A stretch of 64,000 nt of DNA from Chitinophagaceae bacterium (GCA_019638625.1 JAHBTK010000001.1:124001-188000), one strand, 5' to 3'. Positions 43,578 to 53,656 are shown, numbered from the stretch's first letter. A program made the numbers and translations. Notes: generated from the letters alone by a model not told the origin.

Positions 43578-45665
43578 TTATGAACCATAAAAAATTCCTG
43601 CTTCCAGTCCGAACCTCAAATATTCTTTTAGTCTTGTTTGCAGGTTGAATTCTCGAATGGGTTGATACAGGTGATAGAAAACACCCATTTCCATATCGTT
43701 TTCTGCTCCCTGTTTTATTTCAGTAACACAAAAGCCACTGAGTTGACAATAGCCGGGATCTCCATAACGTGTTGAGGTAAATGTCGGTTTTATACCGGCG
43801 TTACCGTCTTCCGGCTGGCAACGATATCTTTTGGGTACACGGGATGAAAAGGGGATATAAGAAAAACGAACGCATCCCTCCTGCAACCTCTCGGCCAGTA
43901 CCGGCGGTTCTTCCATACCTGTTGCCGGTTCAGCATCAAAAATGCTGTTGGAGGCGAGCTGCATGATCCTTGTTTTTACACGGCCGATAATGGTGCTGTC
44001 CCTCACCGTTAGAGTGCCTCCGGCATTGGTATTGTCAAGCCCTGCATAGGCTACTTGTTGCTGCCCCCCTCCATCAATAATACTGTCAGATATAACAGTT
44101 GTTGCCGTATCTGTTACCCGCAGGCCGCCGATAACAGATTTGCTGATCGTTACAGTTGTGTTGTTTGCAGCTACCCTGAGTCTCGGGTTGCTGTCTACAA
44201 TGTCAAAAGGAGTGGACCCGGGAACCGCTGTACAATGTGTTACCCGGAGGGATAGCAGTTCATTGAATACGCCTGCGGATATTTCCTCCGGTACATATAT
44301 TGATCCCCCGCAAAACAGCAACCCGTTCAGGTTGAGCCCGGCATCAGTTCCCCCGACGATGCTTAATTCATTGTCTATGATCAGTACGGGTCTGCATCCT
44401 TCCGCCGAACGGATCTCCAGTTTAGCGCCGGCAGCGATCTCAATTCCGGAAGGTGCGTCGTAATAATTATTATCAGTGATCTCGATCACGCCTCCCCCGG
44501 TGCCCAGTGAATTCAACGCGTCCTGGATGGTCGCGGCGTCAGCGGGAATTTTTAATACAGGGTTTAACTTTGCAGAAAAACTTCCCAGCCGGTTATAAGG
44601 GCCACCGCCGATGTTGGCACTGAAACCGTAACAATAGTTGGTTTTTATTTCTACAGGTCCTTCAGGTGGTGAACTAACTGGAAGGGCTATGCGACCCAGT
44701 ACAGGGTCAATGGCAATTTTATCATTGGGCATATTGGACCAGTCGGGAACGGGCCCGGTTCCTTCCACGTCGCTGAGGTTGCATATGCAGACAAGATCAG
44801 CTATTTTTTCCCCGGCTGCAATATCCGGCACTATTTTTTTCCCGTTTTTTATGATCAATACGCTTTTTTCATTTTCGCCGTAATAGGTCTCCGGAGACTG
44901 GTGAAAAGGAAACCTGCGCAGGGGCATGGGAACATTAACCGGTTCCGCCAGGTGCGTAATATCTTTTTCGGTGACTACAAGATTGTATAATGGAACATCC
45001 TTTCCAAGCGGATCAAATGTGTACCGCCTTTCGTCAATTGTATATGCCGGCGCGTTAAGCAGGCGGTAGCTTTGTATCCGCCAGAGAAAAATACCTATAT
45101 CGGGGATGTTATACTTTCCTCTTCCGGATGATATCCGCCTCACATCAACACTGCGGGGCACGGTATCAAAAGGTGTGTTGATATATTCCAGTAAGGCTCT
45201 CCCTCTTACCGGGGCCACTGATAAGTTACCGGGGCGCAAATGGTTCAGGTACTGATTGGTGACCAGCAGCAAAAAGTATTCTACTACATTGGCCTTCCAG
45301 CCGGTTACGTCAAACGCCAGTTCTTCCAGTACGGCCGCAGTTCCTTTTCTCCGGCGATAGGCAATGGTTTTGGCTACCTGTCCCCGCTGACTGAATGGCG
45401 CTTCCGGGAAACTGATGATACCTTTTGTTCCCACGAGGTCGCCGATATAAGGTACTACCCATTCGGCGCAGGTTTCAATAAACTGATCATCGTACAACTG
45501 GTCCAGGTTATCTTCCAGCACGGCAATTTGTTCGCTGATGGCAGTGAACAGGGCATGCAGGGCCCCTTTGTCTTTGGATCCGGGGGACAAATCCTTGCCC
45601 GCTGCATCGCGTATGCGATACACGGCCGGTAATAGGTTATACAACCTGTCTGTGTCAAAACTCAT
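43578..45665 (-). CDS. eCIS baseplate/tail-I-like protein with beta-helix domain
   Basis: A 695-residue protein. The N-terminal 170 residues match the P2 tail protein I-like family of eCIS clusters: LYNLLPAVYRIRDAAGKDLS, LEDNLDQLYDDQFIETCAEW, VVPYIGDLVGTKGI and AKTIAYRRRKGTAAVLEELA. Residues about 370-570 look like a parallel beta-helix (ATIQDALNSLGTGGGVIEIT, DTATTVISDSIIDGGG). It likely links baseplate and fibres. Its ATG overlaps the preceding stop (ATGA), implying translational coupling. Confidence 0.82.
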   Translation of the reverse strand: MSFDTDRLYNLLPAVYRIRDAAGKDLSPGSKDKGALHALFTAISEQIAVLEDNLDQLYDDQFIETCAEWVVPYIGDLVGTKGIISFPEAPFSQRGQVAKTIAYRRRKGTAAVLEELAFDVTGWKANVVEYFLLLVTNQYLNHLRPGNLSVAPVRGRALLEYINTPFDTVPRSVDVRRISSGRGKYNIPDIGIFLWRIQSYRLLNAPAYTIDERRYTFDPLGKDVPLYNLVVTEKDITHLAEPVNVPMPLRRFPFHQSPETYYGENEKSVLIIKNGKKIVPDIAAGEKIADLVCICNLSDVEGTGPVPDWSNMPNDKIAIDPVLGRIALPVSSPPEGPVEIKTNYCYGFSANIGGGPYNRLGSFSAKLNPVLKIPADAATIQDALNSLGTGGGVIEITDNNYYDAPSGIEIAAGAKLEIRSAEGCRPVLIIDNELSIVGGTDAGLNLNGLLFCGGSIYVPEEISAGVFNELLSLRVTHCTAVPGSTPFDIVDSNPRLRVAANNTTVTISKSVIGGLRVTDTATTVISDSIIDGGGQQQVAYAGLDNTNAGGTLTVRDSTIIGRVKTRIMQLASNSIFDAEPATGMEEPPVLAERLQEGCVRFSYIPFSSRVPKRYRCQPEDGNAGIKPTFTSTRYGDPGYCQLSGFCVTEIKQGAENDMEMGVFYHLYQPIREFNLQTRLKEYLRFGLEAGIFYGS

Positions 45666-48349
45666 GATATTATTTTAAGGTCTATGGGACCGGGATCGAG
45701 GGTCAATAATTCGGCAGCCAGTATGGTTTCATTTCCGGCAACAGGGAGCGCCGCTTTAAGAATGGGAAATAGTCCTTCTTCACTATCGGAATAATACAGC
45801 TTATCAACATCCACGGCAAGAACACCTTCTATACCCTGGCAGGTAGTTATTACTTCACTTAAAGAAACCGGTTGACCAAAGGAACGTCGCCTGAAAGAGA
45901 AATCAGCTCTCAGTGCCTGCTCTATCTGCGGCAACACTTTTTCAGGAAGGTAATCAGGGTCAATCTGTATGCCGGCCGCCATCCTGAAGAATGCCGGACG
46001 ATACGATTTCAGTTCCACATCAACCCGTTTATTCCCCGATTCGTGGATCGCTTTTAAAAGGTTTTTGTACAGAAAATCTTTTTCTGATACGATAGCGCCA
46101 TTGGTGCCGGCTATTGTAAGCAATATGCATTGCCCCTGTTTCTTCCGGGTCCATGTTGCCAGCGATTTTTCTATACCGGCAAATGCTCTTGCAAAATCTT
46201 CGTAATCCTGCAGGGATACCACGCGGTCAAAAGTGAGCAGTGTTAACGGCGCGTTGTCCCTGGCTTCTTCCAGGTTCTCAGGGTCTGCGGCTCCTTTGGA
46301 CGGCAGTGGGTTGACGGCTGCCTTTAATCCCAGAGGTCTTGTAAGGAGCTGAGATAACTGGTTGGCTTTAACCAGTCCCCCGTTGCCGATCCCTTTTCGA
46401 TAGACGGCCCTGATATTTTCTGTGCCGGTTGGCAGGCGGCAACCTGTAATGCCATCTCCGAATATTACGGTTGTTTTTCCGTCATCGTTTATGCGGGTAG
46501 TATAAATTCGTTCTTCCGGTTGACGCCCAAATAATGTATCCACCTCCTGCCATAGTATGTCATTGACATATATTTTCAGCGTTGTATCGGTGCCGGAAGG
46601 TTTGGATGAACTGATATAGGTAAGCGGCGGTTGCCGGAGTATAAATTGCTGAAAAGCTACCGCCGCATCTCCGCTGCCAAGCACTTCGCTGACTGTTTCG
46701 CCATGTGTGGCAAGCGCCACATTCGCGTTTATGGTGACGGTATTTCTTATGTATTTGTATGCAAGGTTTGCCGTAAACCTTACAACCGAATACCCTTTGT
46801 GGACAAAAACTTCCTTCAATTCCATTGCTTCACTGGCGACTACGCCCTGCAGGTCATGCCGTTCTCCTGTAAGGATCACCATTTGCCCTTTTTTCAAACC
46901 CGGATACCAGCGGTCCAGCGTAATAAAATCATTTTGTACGATTGCTTCTATGGAGAGTTCTGCGAGTGGCAGTTCTTCGCTCTGCATAAAAATATTGATA
47001 CCTCTTATCAAAGAAAGTTTGTCTCCCTTTCCGGCGCCTTCATACCAACAGGAATGCTCACCCGAAGATACCTGAAGCAGTGTTGATTTGACATTGAGAC
47101 CGTATTCGCTGCGGGAACCTATATTTACTTTTTCTACCGTAAATACTTTGGCGCTGTCCAGGTCGCTTTGGTGCGTTTTAACGCCGATATAGCTGTCCGG
47201 GGCGACTTCCTTATACTCGCTGTCGAGGTAAATGTTTGTACAACCTTCGTTTAAGTCCCACTCCAGCCATTGTGAAACAGGATCGGGTATCCCCCTGTCG
47301 TTATATGTTATTTGCTTTAACGCATTGTAACCAAATGGGGATGCCGTTTTCCGAAAAATAAAAATGGCGTCGGAGCCTGTGTTATTTTGCTCAATTTTTT
47401 TCCGGATACCTTTTGCCAGGTCCCCGACAGGCCATTTCTTTTTTTCGAGCAATGTATCAAGGTCTTCCTCTTTCCATGTCCGGTCAGCGATAACGGTGAT
47501 GGCCGGATCATCCAGTGTTTCCTGTCCGGACATCAGTGATATGCCTGCATTGGGCGCCGGTGGAATATCGGAAAAATCAGCGGGAGAAACTTTTTTTCCT
47601 GTCTGAACGGTTGTTATCTTATTGTCCGTATCAATTTCAACTGACAGTACCTGTTTCAATTCAAATTTATTTTGCATACGGAGCAGTAGTACGTCCCCTT
47701 TTTTTAAATCATTGGTGATATCCCTGATAATAAAGAAGCCGGGTTGTGTTTTTACCGGCTGGGGCAGGTATAAACGGGGCCGGATGGCATTCCATTCCGG
47801 TCTTGCCGCTATTTTTTCAATGGTTTCAAATGTTTGTGCTTTTTCATCCTGTGCCGGTACGGACTGCACTTTTATGCCGGCGTCCAGCACAAGAGACGGT
47901 ATGAACGGATCAGCAGGCTTGGCCATACCGGGAACGGGTAACGGTACTGCGCTGGTATCATCTACCGTGAATGCCAGGTAGGTGCTGGCAGCCACTCCCG
48001 GGTTTAGCTCGTAACCAATAAGCCTGGCCATTTGCAGAACAGACAGGCGTTCGGTGGCTGTCCTGAGATAGGCTTCATTGGCAATACGCTCCTGGTAAAA
48101 AGTAAATACATCGCTGACAACCGCCCAGGCATCGAGCAATGAAATGGTGAAATCATCCTCGTTTCTTGTAGTGAGAGATTGCAGGGCTTCCAGTTCGGAA
48201 CTTGAAAAGCGGGATAACAGGCTCCGGCGGAAAGTATGGTAAACGCCGGCCCGATAGGCAATGGCATGGAGTCCCGGGCGGTTATAAATTTCCGCCGGCG
48301 TTTCAGGGGAAATTCCTTCACAACAGTTGCATGTGCTCACTTCAGACAT
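45662..48349 (-). CDS. eCIS baseplate protein, baseplate-J-like (Afp11/12 type)
   Basis: An 895-residue putative baseplate assembly protein (TIGR02243-like). It opens with a Cys cluster STCNCCEG, then ETPAEIYNRPGLHAIAYRAG and LLDAWAVVSDVFTFYQERIA, which are diagnostic. The J-like part contains RIYTTRINDDGKTTVIFGDG and PLTLLTFDRVVSLQDYEDFA. The protein should form the baseplate wedge that triggers sheath contraction. It is one of two such proteins here, as in related systems. Confidence 0.9.
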   Translation of the reverse strand: MSEVSTCNCCEGISPETPAEIYNRPGLHAIAYRAGVYHTFRRSLLSRFSSSELEALQSLTTRNEDDFTISLLDAWAVVSDVFTFYQERIANEAYLRTATERLSVLQMARLIGYELNPGVAASTYLAFTVDDTSAVPLPVPGMAKPADPFIPSLVLDAGIKVQSVPAQDEKAQTFETIEKIAARPEWNAIRPRLYLPQPVKTQPGFFIIRDITNDLKKGDVLLLRMQNKFELKQVLSVEIDTDNKITTVQTGKKVSPADFSDIPPAPNAGISLMSGQETLDDPAITVIADRTWKEEDLDTLLEKKKWPVGDLAKGIRKKIEQNNTGSDAIFIFRKTASPFGYNALKQITYNDRGIPDPVSQWLEWDLNEGCTNIYLDSEYKEVAPDSYIGVKTHQSDLDSAKVFTVEKVNIGSRSEYGLNVKSTLLQVSSGEHSCWYEGAGKGDKLSLIRGINIFMQSEELPLAELSIEAIVQNDFITLDRWYPGLKKGQMVILTGERHDLQGVVASEAMELKEVFVHKGYSVVRFTANLAYKYIRNTVTINANVALATHGETVSEVLGSGDAAVAFQQFILRQPPLTYISSSKPSGTDTTLKIYVNDILWQEVDTLFGRQPEERIYTTRINDDGKTTVIFGDGITGCRLPTGTENIRAVYRKGIGNGGLVKANQLSQLLTRPLGLKAAVNPLPSKGAADPENLEEARDNAPLTLLTFDRVVSLQDYEDFARAFAGIEKSLATWTRKKQGQCILLTIAGTNGAIVSEKDFLYKNLLKAIHESGNKRVDVELKSYRPAFFRMAAGIQIDPDYLPEKVLPQIEQALRADFSFRRRSFGQPVSLSEVITTCQGIEGVLAVDVDKLYYSDSEEGLFPILKAALPVAGNETILAAELLTLDPGPIDLKIIS

Positions 48350-48360
48350 GAATGAATAGT

Positions 48361-50943
48361 TTATTTACCGCCTTTCATAATAAGATTAAAAATACCGTGA
48401 TCGGGAAAATTGGGATCATTATCCAGTCTCGCTATTTCCAGTCTTGATACCGGTAGTTTACCGGTGTCAACTGCGCTGTTGTCGGCAGTATCCAGCCGTT
48501 TAAATTTTGTTATTTGCACCGATGCGACGCCCGGCACTGATTGAGCGGCGGCATACAGCGGACTCAGGTACACCGTTTGGCCAAAACTGAAATTGTCCGG
48601 ATGAAATATTCCCAGGCTTCCGTCCGGGAGTACCCGGTTGCTGAATACCTTCAAAAGTGCCGCTTTGACATCGCTGGCAAAATAATTCTGTTCTACGCAT
48701 ACGATCATTTCCAGTTCCAGGGATACATACTGAGGTTCGTTTACTTCCACATCCTGACCTGCCATTCTGTAAATGTCCATGCTGCTTTTAACATGGTTTC
48801 TGAAGTCCGGGCTCACCTCCCTGCCGCCGAAACGGTCGATGGTCAGAAAGGCGGTGTGCCAACTGCCGGTCCAGCGGAAGGTACAGGCGCTTCGCTGAAT
48901 ATCCTCCGAAGTACGCAGCGACATGTCTTCATAATCGCCGGTGGTTACCGCCCGTTCCTGTATGCGAAAAGCGGCAGGCGCTTTTTGTTTTACCAGTTCG
49001 ATTGTTTCCGGCTCTGTGCCACCGGTGGCTGCCAGCGGATTGGTAACCGCGGCTATTTTTTCCGTTCCGCCTGTTATCCCCGGGTCATTACTGACTATAC
49101 CTGCAATAGTCTCTCTTCCTATATTACCGGCGATCCCGTTCCCGATGCGGTAGGTGGCAACGAACTGTGTGCCGGACAGGGGGCGCATTCCCAGTATATC
49201 ATCACCGAAGCGGATATGCGCCACGCCGTCTGATTCGATTTCTACCACAAATTCCCTGGCATTAGCGGCGCTGCCTAAAAGGTCCTTTTGAGGAAACCAT
49301 TTTTCCTTTGTCTCATTTTCTATAAGAATTACAGATGGTAAAGTATCGCGCAACGACCATTTCATAGCATCGCGGGCTGCTCCGGACGGATCGTATGGAG
49401 CTGCATTTGTTAATGGTGTCCTTTTTAAAACCGGGCTGAATTTTGGCGCAACGGGAACGGGTGGTTCTTTCTCGCAACCGCATCCCGAAGAAGCGCTGAC
49501 GGAGGAAAGTACGGATTCTCCCACCGTATCGGGTTGTAACGAGGGATCGTTTTCCAGTGTCATTCCATGGTCCGCAAGCAGGTTATTCCCTAGGGCCACG
49601 CTTACATTGTCATGGTAGGTAGTATCATTCAACGAGGACAGGCACAGGGGAAAAGGCAGGGCATCTTCCTCTCTCCATGTAATGAGTGTGACGGGAATGC
49701 CGGATGATAAAGGAGATGCGGGAGATGAGAGTTCTGCAAACAACGGATCATGGGTAAGTTCTATTGCTGTCAGCCGTACTGCATGCCGGTGAGCCGGGTC
49801 GGCATCGGCCGGGTTACCGGTTTGCGGTCCCTTTGCTTCCATAAAAATGAGTACCTGCCCGGGTTTCAGGGTGGAAAGGTCGCCACTTAACGCGGCCTGG
49901 GTGGCTCCCTTAGGGAGGCAGCATTCGCGGTCGCCCCAGGTGTAAAAATTAATTCTGTTGTGCTGCCTGCGAAGTTCTTCATCGTGCATGGGTTCAAACA
50001 CTGATACTCCTTCGGCGAGTGCTTTTTCAAACAGATTGGAATCCGGACGAAAAGCTGCCGGAAATTCAGAGAATGATTTTGTAATGAAACGCGTGGTTAT
50101 GCTGTCGTCAATTTTCTTTTGGATGGTAACGGCGCCCGGAAAATCATCCGCGATATCAATGTGTACCCAGGTGCGGGCATTACATCCGTCATGCATATAA
50201 TAGTCTACCAGGCGTGCATGTCTTTTTATGGAAATTCGTTTGCGGGCGGTACCAAGATAGGCTTCTGTCGCAACAGCATCCTGCCTGTAGCTAAGATAGT
50301 CGGCTGCATATGCCAGCGCTTCCACCAGCATAATACCCAGGTCGGCCGGATTTCGTTCCTTCCATTGCGGCATGGTCACCGCCATGCGGTCAAGCATCAG
50401 TTGCCGGAAGCTGGCGTAGTCCTTGGCAAGATAATTGATTTCCGGTTGTGTCACCGGTTCCGGCCCGCAGTCACATGCCGGCTTACAATCAAAATCATTC
50501 GGACATAATACCTTGAAAGAAAATGTTATTAAGGAAAGAATGGGATCAAAACCATCCGGCTGTTCGCTGGTTTTATGATCCTTTACGAGCCGGAGGATAT
50601 ATGGTGAAAAATCCCCCGCTTCTTTTACTTTTACTAACAGCACTTTTTGCGGGTCCGGTCCGGGAGGTGGTGACAGCGGCGAGGCGGGAGGTGATTCCTG
50701 GTAGCCTATAGCTACCTCCACTACTTCGATATTTTTTATCCGCTCACCGCCTTCAATCCTTATATTGTCCTTCGTGATCGTTCCGGGCGCAAGTTCCTTC
50801 ACAAAGTGAACATACAGGGTTGTTTGCCTGTCTGCAACATCATCAGCCGGGTCATCCGCAATTTCCAGGAACTCGATCCCGTTGAGAAAAGGATGATTTT
50901 TTACCGCATTCCGGCGACGTTCGTCACAACAATAATTCTTCAT
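48361..50943 (-). CDS. eCIS baseplate protein, baseplate-J-like (second type)
   Basis: An 860-residue protein of the same broad family. The N-terminus YCCDERRRNAVKNHPFLNGI then EFLEI is characteristic, including the CC pair. The family core is LAKDYASFRQLMLDRMAVTM and PADLGIMLVEALAYAADYLS. A Pro/Ser insert (SPPASPLSPPPG, residues 84-95) resembles the linker of the DUF6519 protein, and a second Ser/Pro insert (SSPASPLSSG) occurs mid-protein. The J-like part ends ISLEL-type strands and NLIMKGGK. It probably pairs with the 895-residue protein in the wedge. Confidence 0.9.
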   Translation of the reverse strand: MKNYCCDERRRNAVKNHPFLNGIEFLEIADDPADDVADRQTTLYVHFVKELAPGTITKDNIRIEGGERIKNIEVVEVAIGYQESPPASPLSPPPGPDPQKVLLVKVKEAGDFSPYILRLVKDHKTSEQPDGFDPILSLITFSFKVLCPNDFDCKPACDCGPEPVTQPEINYLAKDYASFRQLMLDRMAVTMPQWKERNPADLGIMLVEALAYAADYLSYRQDAVATEAYLGTARKRISIKRHARLVDYYMHDGCNARTWVHIDIADDFPGAVTIQKKIDDSITTRFITKSFSEFPAAFRPDSNLFEKALAEGVSVFEPMHDEELRRQHNRINFYTWGDRECCLPKGATQAALSGDLSTLKPGQVLIFMEAKGPQTGNPADADPAHRHAVRLTAIELTHDPLFAELSSPASPLSSGIPVTLITWREEDALPFPLCLSSLNDTTYHDNVSVALGNNLLADHGMTLENDPSLQPDTVGESVLSSVSASSGCGCEKEPPVPVAPKFSPVLKRTPLTNAAPYDPSGAARDAMKWSLRDTLPSVILIENETKEKWFPQKDLLGSAANAREFVVEIESDGVAHIRFGDDILGMRPLSGTQFVATYRIGNGIAGNIGRETIAGIVSNDPGITGGTEKIAAVTNPLAATGGTEPETIELVKQKAPAAFRIQERAVTTGDYEDMSLRTSEDIQRSACTFRWTGSWHTAFLTIDRFGGREVSPDFRNHVKSSMDIYRMAGQDVEVNEPQYVSLELEMIVCVEQNYFASDVKAALLKVFSNRVLPDGSLGIFHPDNFSFGQTVYLSPLYAAAQSVPGVASVQITKFKRLDTADNSAVDTGKLPVSRLEIARLDNDPNFPDHGIFNLIMKGGK

Positions 50944-50954
50944 ATCATGCTGTT

Positions 50955-51305
50955 CTATCGTAAAAACTTTGCCACCACGGGCTCCTGTGTCCGGCGTATG
51001 ATATAGGCCACTGTTACCTGCAGCGTTGCATCCCGGTTGATCACCTCTACACTGTTTACCTCAATTAAATCGCCCAACCATTGCTGAAGAGATGCCTGTA
51101 CCATAAATTGTGTAGTAATAGCCAACTCATCGCTGTTGGGTTCAAATACCAGTTGAAGCAGCCCGCTTCCGAAATCCGGGCGGTTCACTCTTTCACCGGG
51201 AGCGGTAAACAAAACCTGCTCGATCATATCGCGGATATGACGATCGTCATCTGTTTGTGCGGTGCGCCCGGTGTTATCAAACCGGAAGGGATATTTTATG
51301 TTCAT
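50955..51305 (-). CDS. gp25-like baseplate protein
   Basis: A 116-residue protein with the GPW/gp25 signature: YPFRFDNTGRTAQTDDDRHI, DMIEQVLFTAPGERVNRPDF and GSGLLQLVFEPNSDELA. In T4, T6SS and eCIS this lysozyme-fold protein joins the baseplate wedge to the first sheath ring. It lies between the PAAR-like and baseplate genes in the conserved order. Confidence 0.92.
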   Translation of the reverse strand: MNIKYPFRFDNTGRTAQTDDDRHIRDMIEQVLFTAPGERVNRPDFGSGLLQLVFEPNSDELAITTQFMVQASLQQWLGDLIEVNSVEVINRDATLQVTVAYIIRRTQEPVVAKFLR

Positions 51306-51311
51306 AGTTAT

Positions 51312-51632
51312 TTACATGCCGGTTACCCTCATCTGGGTGGTGGTAATCAGTAAAGGTGTTCCATTGGGGGTGCAGATGGCCTGGCTGTCCATTAACAAAA
51401 CGGGCATACCGTTTGACGTTACACGGGTAGCGCCGGTGATCCATTGTGCGGTTACACAAGGAACAGGGCTGCCGGAGACATTAAAAACACATCCTGCTAT
51501 CGTATAGGGAAATGGTTGTGTTACGATCGGCTGTCCGCTTACCAGCACCCGCGGATTGGGTGAGGTAGGCTGTGCCTGTCCTGCATGTGCACACATCACA
51601 ACAGCTCCTACGTGCAATAATGGTCCTGGCAT
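51312..51632 (-). CDS. PAAR-like spike-tip protein
   Basis: A 106-residue protein opening MPGPLLHVGAVVMCAHAGQA and ending TPNGTPLLITTTQMRVTGM. It has the size, repeated short beta-hairpins and Cys/His content of PAAR-like tips, although not the exact PAAR tetrapeptides. It should cap the spike and pierce the target membrane. It lies 4 bp after the gp5-like gene. Confidence 0.78.
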   Translation of the reverse strand: MPGPLLHVGAVVMCAHAGQAQPTSPNPRVLVSGQPIVTQPFPYTIAGCVFNVSGSPVPCVTAQWITGATRVTSNGMPVLLMDSQAICTPNGTPLLITTTQMRVTGM

Positions 51633-51636
51633 ATTG

Positions 51637-52158
51637 TTATACGATGGTTAAAGCACCGGCATTGATGTTCACTGAAGGGCCGGACATTATAATGCTGGCG
51701 CCTTTCCCGTTTTGAATATAGATGCCGGTATCGTTTACTATAATAGAGGCGCCGGTCGTGCTTTTCAGCATGATGCCTCCTGTAGGACCGGGCAGGTCGC
51801 TTACTACAATGGTATTTTGCCCGGTGGTTTGCAAAACAATATTGGGAGAAGCAGGTATGCCGGCAAAAGCGAGTGCGGGCACTTCTGCCGCGGAACCCCA
51901 GAAGCCTCCTGTCCAGATAGGATAGTCGGGATTCCCTCCTTCAAATTCAATCCATACACCTGAACCAATAAGGGGAATAACATATACGCCCATCTGCGGA
52001 CCGGCTATAGGCACACAGGGCATTGCCCAGGTAGACAAACCCAGACCCAGCACGTCCGGCACCTGTACCATTAAACGTGCTTTCTGCAACGGATCAATAT
52101 TGTTGAGCACCAGTCCGCGGTATTTACCATAATATTTTTCTTCAGGCATGATCATCAT
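51637..52158 (-). CDS. gp5-like OB-fold spike protein
   Basis: A 173-residue protein. The OB domain reads YYGKYRGLVLNNIDPLQKAR then LMVQVPDVLG and GSGVWIEFEGGNPDYPIWTG (gpV/gp5 N-terminal family). The C-terminus is short beta-spiral sequence (TTGASIIVNDTGIYIQNGKG). The first two codons are both ATG (52158, 52155), with another ATG at 52149. The lysozyme domain of T4 gp5 is absent, as usual in eCIS. Confidence 0.88.
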   Translation of the reverse strand: MMIMPEEKYYGKYRGLVLNNIDPLQKARLMVQVPDVLGLGLSTWAMPCVPIAGPQMGVYVIPLIGSGVWIEFEGGNPDYPIWTGGFWGSAAEVPALAFAGIPASPNIVLQTTGQNTIVVSDLPGPTGGIMLKSTTGASIIVNDTGIYIQNGKGASIIMSGPSVNINAGALTIV

Positions 52159-52160
52159 TT

Positions 52161-53288
52161 TTATACCGGCACTTTTGCCAGTGTAGACAGCAATCCGTTG
52201 CGGGATAGCGTAAAGTCCTGCTTGTATTCCCCGCGTTGTATTTTGTGCGTAACGGATTTTACGTAGTATAAGCCATTAAATGCATCCCCCGCACCACGAA
52301 CGCCCACCAGTCCTCTTGCTTTAAGCACATGACCGTATCGCAGTACATTCAGGCTGCCTGTTCCTGTTACCGCATCAGAGCTTCTTGAGGCTTCCGCCAG
52401 CCCGAGTGCGATTGCCTGTACCGGGTTCAGCTTTGCCGTATCCCGCATCATCGGGAACTGGACCGGTATGGCAGGTATAGCGCCCAGGGGTGGGTTAAAC
52501 GGACTGATATCCGGTATCGGTATCGGGATAGGCGCCCGGGTTTCTTCATTCTGGATAAAAACAATGGGCATTTTTTTGGAGGCGCCATTGAAACTGAAGT
52601 TCATCGATTCTACATTGCTGTGAACATCCATGTTCCCGTTCAGTGCAGGTTGGGGTATACCTGTTTTTATCTCAGGGCCCCAGTAAGCGATATTGGTTCC
52701 GGCCACCGGTCCTGCTTCTACATAAAACACATACCCTACATCTTTGGCGAGCTGGTTCACATAGGCAAGATCGGTGCCCTGGTGTACCGGTATTTTAGAA
52801 GTGGGTATAGGAACATCAAAAAATACACTGGGTATTACCATGGGGATCATCCCGAAAACAGCGTACTTCGCAATGATCAGCGCGACCCTTGCTTCGGCAG
52901 GCATACAGGGATAGGGGATCCCGGTAAAATCTATTACCCCCATGGCAGCGGACAGGTCTACTCCTGTAACCGTAAGGGTAGACTGACCTGTCTGCACATT
53001 GGGCGTCACCTGGTGATGCCCGATCATGCCGTCGATCAACACATGTGGCGTACCATTCACCGTAACGGTTATAATCGTTCTGATAAAAGGCCCCACCTGC
53101 CCCAATAGTAGTAATAATGTAGCTAAGGGCGATTTACTGCTGAAGCTGAAAGTCAACTGGAAGCCGCTTGGCTCGTCTGTGGAATTTTTTACCTGCACGC
53201 TCACCAATGCATCTATGATGGCTTGGGGAACCGGTACCGGAACAACGGGACCGATCAGCAAAGAAAGATTTATTTTTCCTTTAAGCAT
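52161..53288 (-). CDS. gp27-like hub protein (VgrG N-terminal half)
   Basis: A 375-residue protein of the late-control D / gp27 type. It has STDEPSGFQLTFSFSSKSPL, MIGHHQVTPNVQTGQSTLTV then TGVDLSAAMGVIDFTGIPYP, and DLAYVNQLAKDVGYVFYVEA. It forms the trimeric hub under the tube. In Afp/PVC the gp27 and gp5 parts are in one Afp8/Pvc8 protein; here they are separate genes 2 bp apart, a feature of the other eCIS lineage. Confidence 0.87.
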   Translation of the reverse strand: MLKGKINLSLLIGPVVPVPVPQAIIDALVSVQVKNSTDEPSGFQLTFSFSSKSPLATLLLLLGQVGPFIRTIITVTVNGTPHVLIDGMIGHHQVTPNVQTGQSTLTVTGVDLSAAMGVIDFTGIPYPCMPAEARVALIIAKYAVFGMIPMVIPSVFFDVPIPTSKIPVHQGTDLAYVNQLAKDVGYVFYVEAGPVAGTNIAYWGPEIKTGIPQPALNGNMDVHSNVESMNFSFNGASKKMPIVFIQNEETRAPIPIPIPDISPFNPPLGAIPAIPVQFPMMRDTAKLNPVQAIALGLAEASRSSDAVTGTGSLNVLRYGHVLKARGLVGVRGAGDAFNGLYYVKSVTHKIQRGEYKQDFTLSRNGLLSTLAKVPV

Positions 53289-53289
53289 T

Positions 53290-53643
53290 TCAGAGGCCTG
53301 GTATGTTTTGTGACTGGGCGATCAACAGTTGCTTTCCGGGTTCATCCGTAAGCTCTTCCGGTTTCATGGCATTATTGGCATCTGCCAACTGCCAGAATTG
53401 TTCAGGGTCGCCGATGGAGCCGGCTGCGATATTATCCAAACGGTCACCCTGCTTCACATGATAGGCACCGGTTAATGACAGGCTTTCCGGAGGAGGAATG
53501 AAACGCCTGCGCAAACAGGCTATGGTTTTTCCCCCGCCTGTTTTCAGGGTTGTTGTTTCAATCCTGTAATACCGGCTGGTTACCGGGAATTGATTGGCAG
53601 GCACATTCCCGGATTGCAGAATGATCTGTAAAGGATCTTTCAT
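53290..53643 (-). CDS. LysM-domain eCIS baseplate protein
   Basis: A 117-residue protein. A beta-rich N-terminal part (RYYRIETTTLKTGGGKTIAC) is followed by a LysM domain (about residues 60-108: YHVKQGDRLDNIAAGSIGDP then EQFWQLADANN). In this context LysM is thought to serve baseplate assembly or contact with the peptidoglycan. It corresponds to the gp53-like/Afp7 C-terminal part and is 1 bp from the hub gene. Confidence 0.88.
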   Translation of the reverse strand: MKDPLQIILQSGNVPANQFPVTSRYYRIETTTLKTGGGKTIACLRRRFIPPPESLSLTGAYHVKQGDRLDNIAAGSIGDPEQFWQLADANNAMKPEELTDEPGKQLLIAQSQNIPGL

Positions 53644-53656
53644 AATATCATCATTA

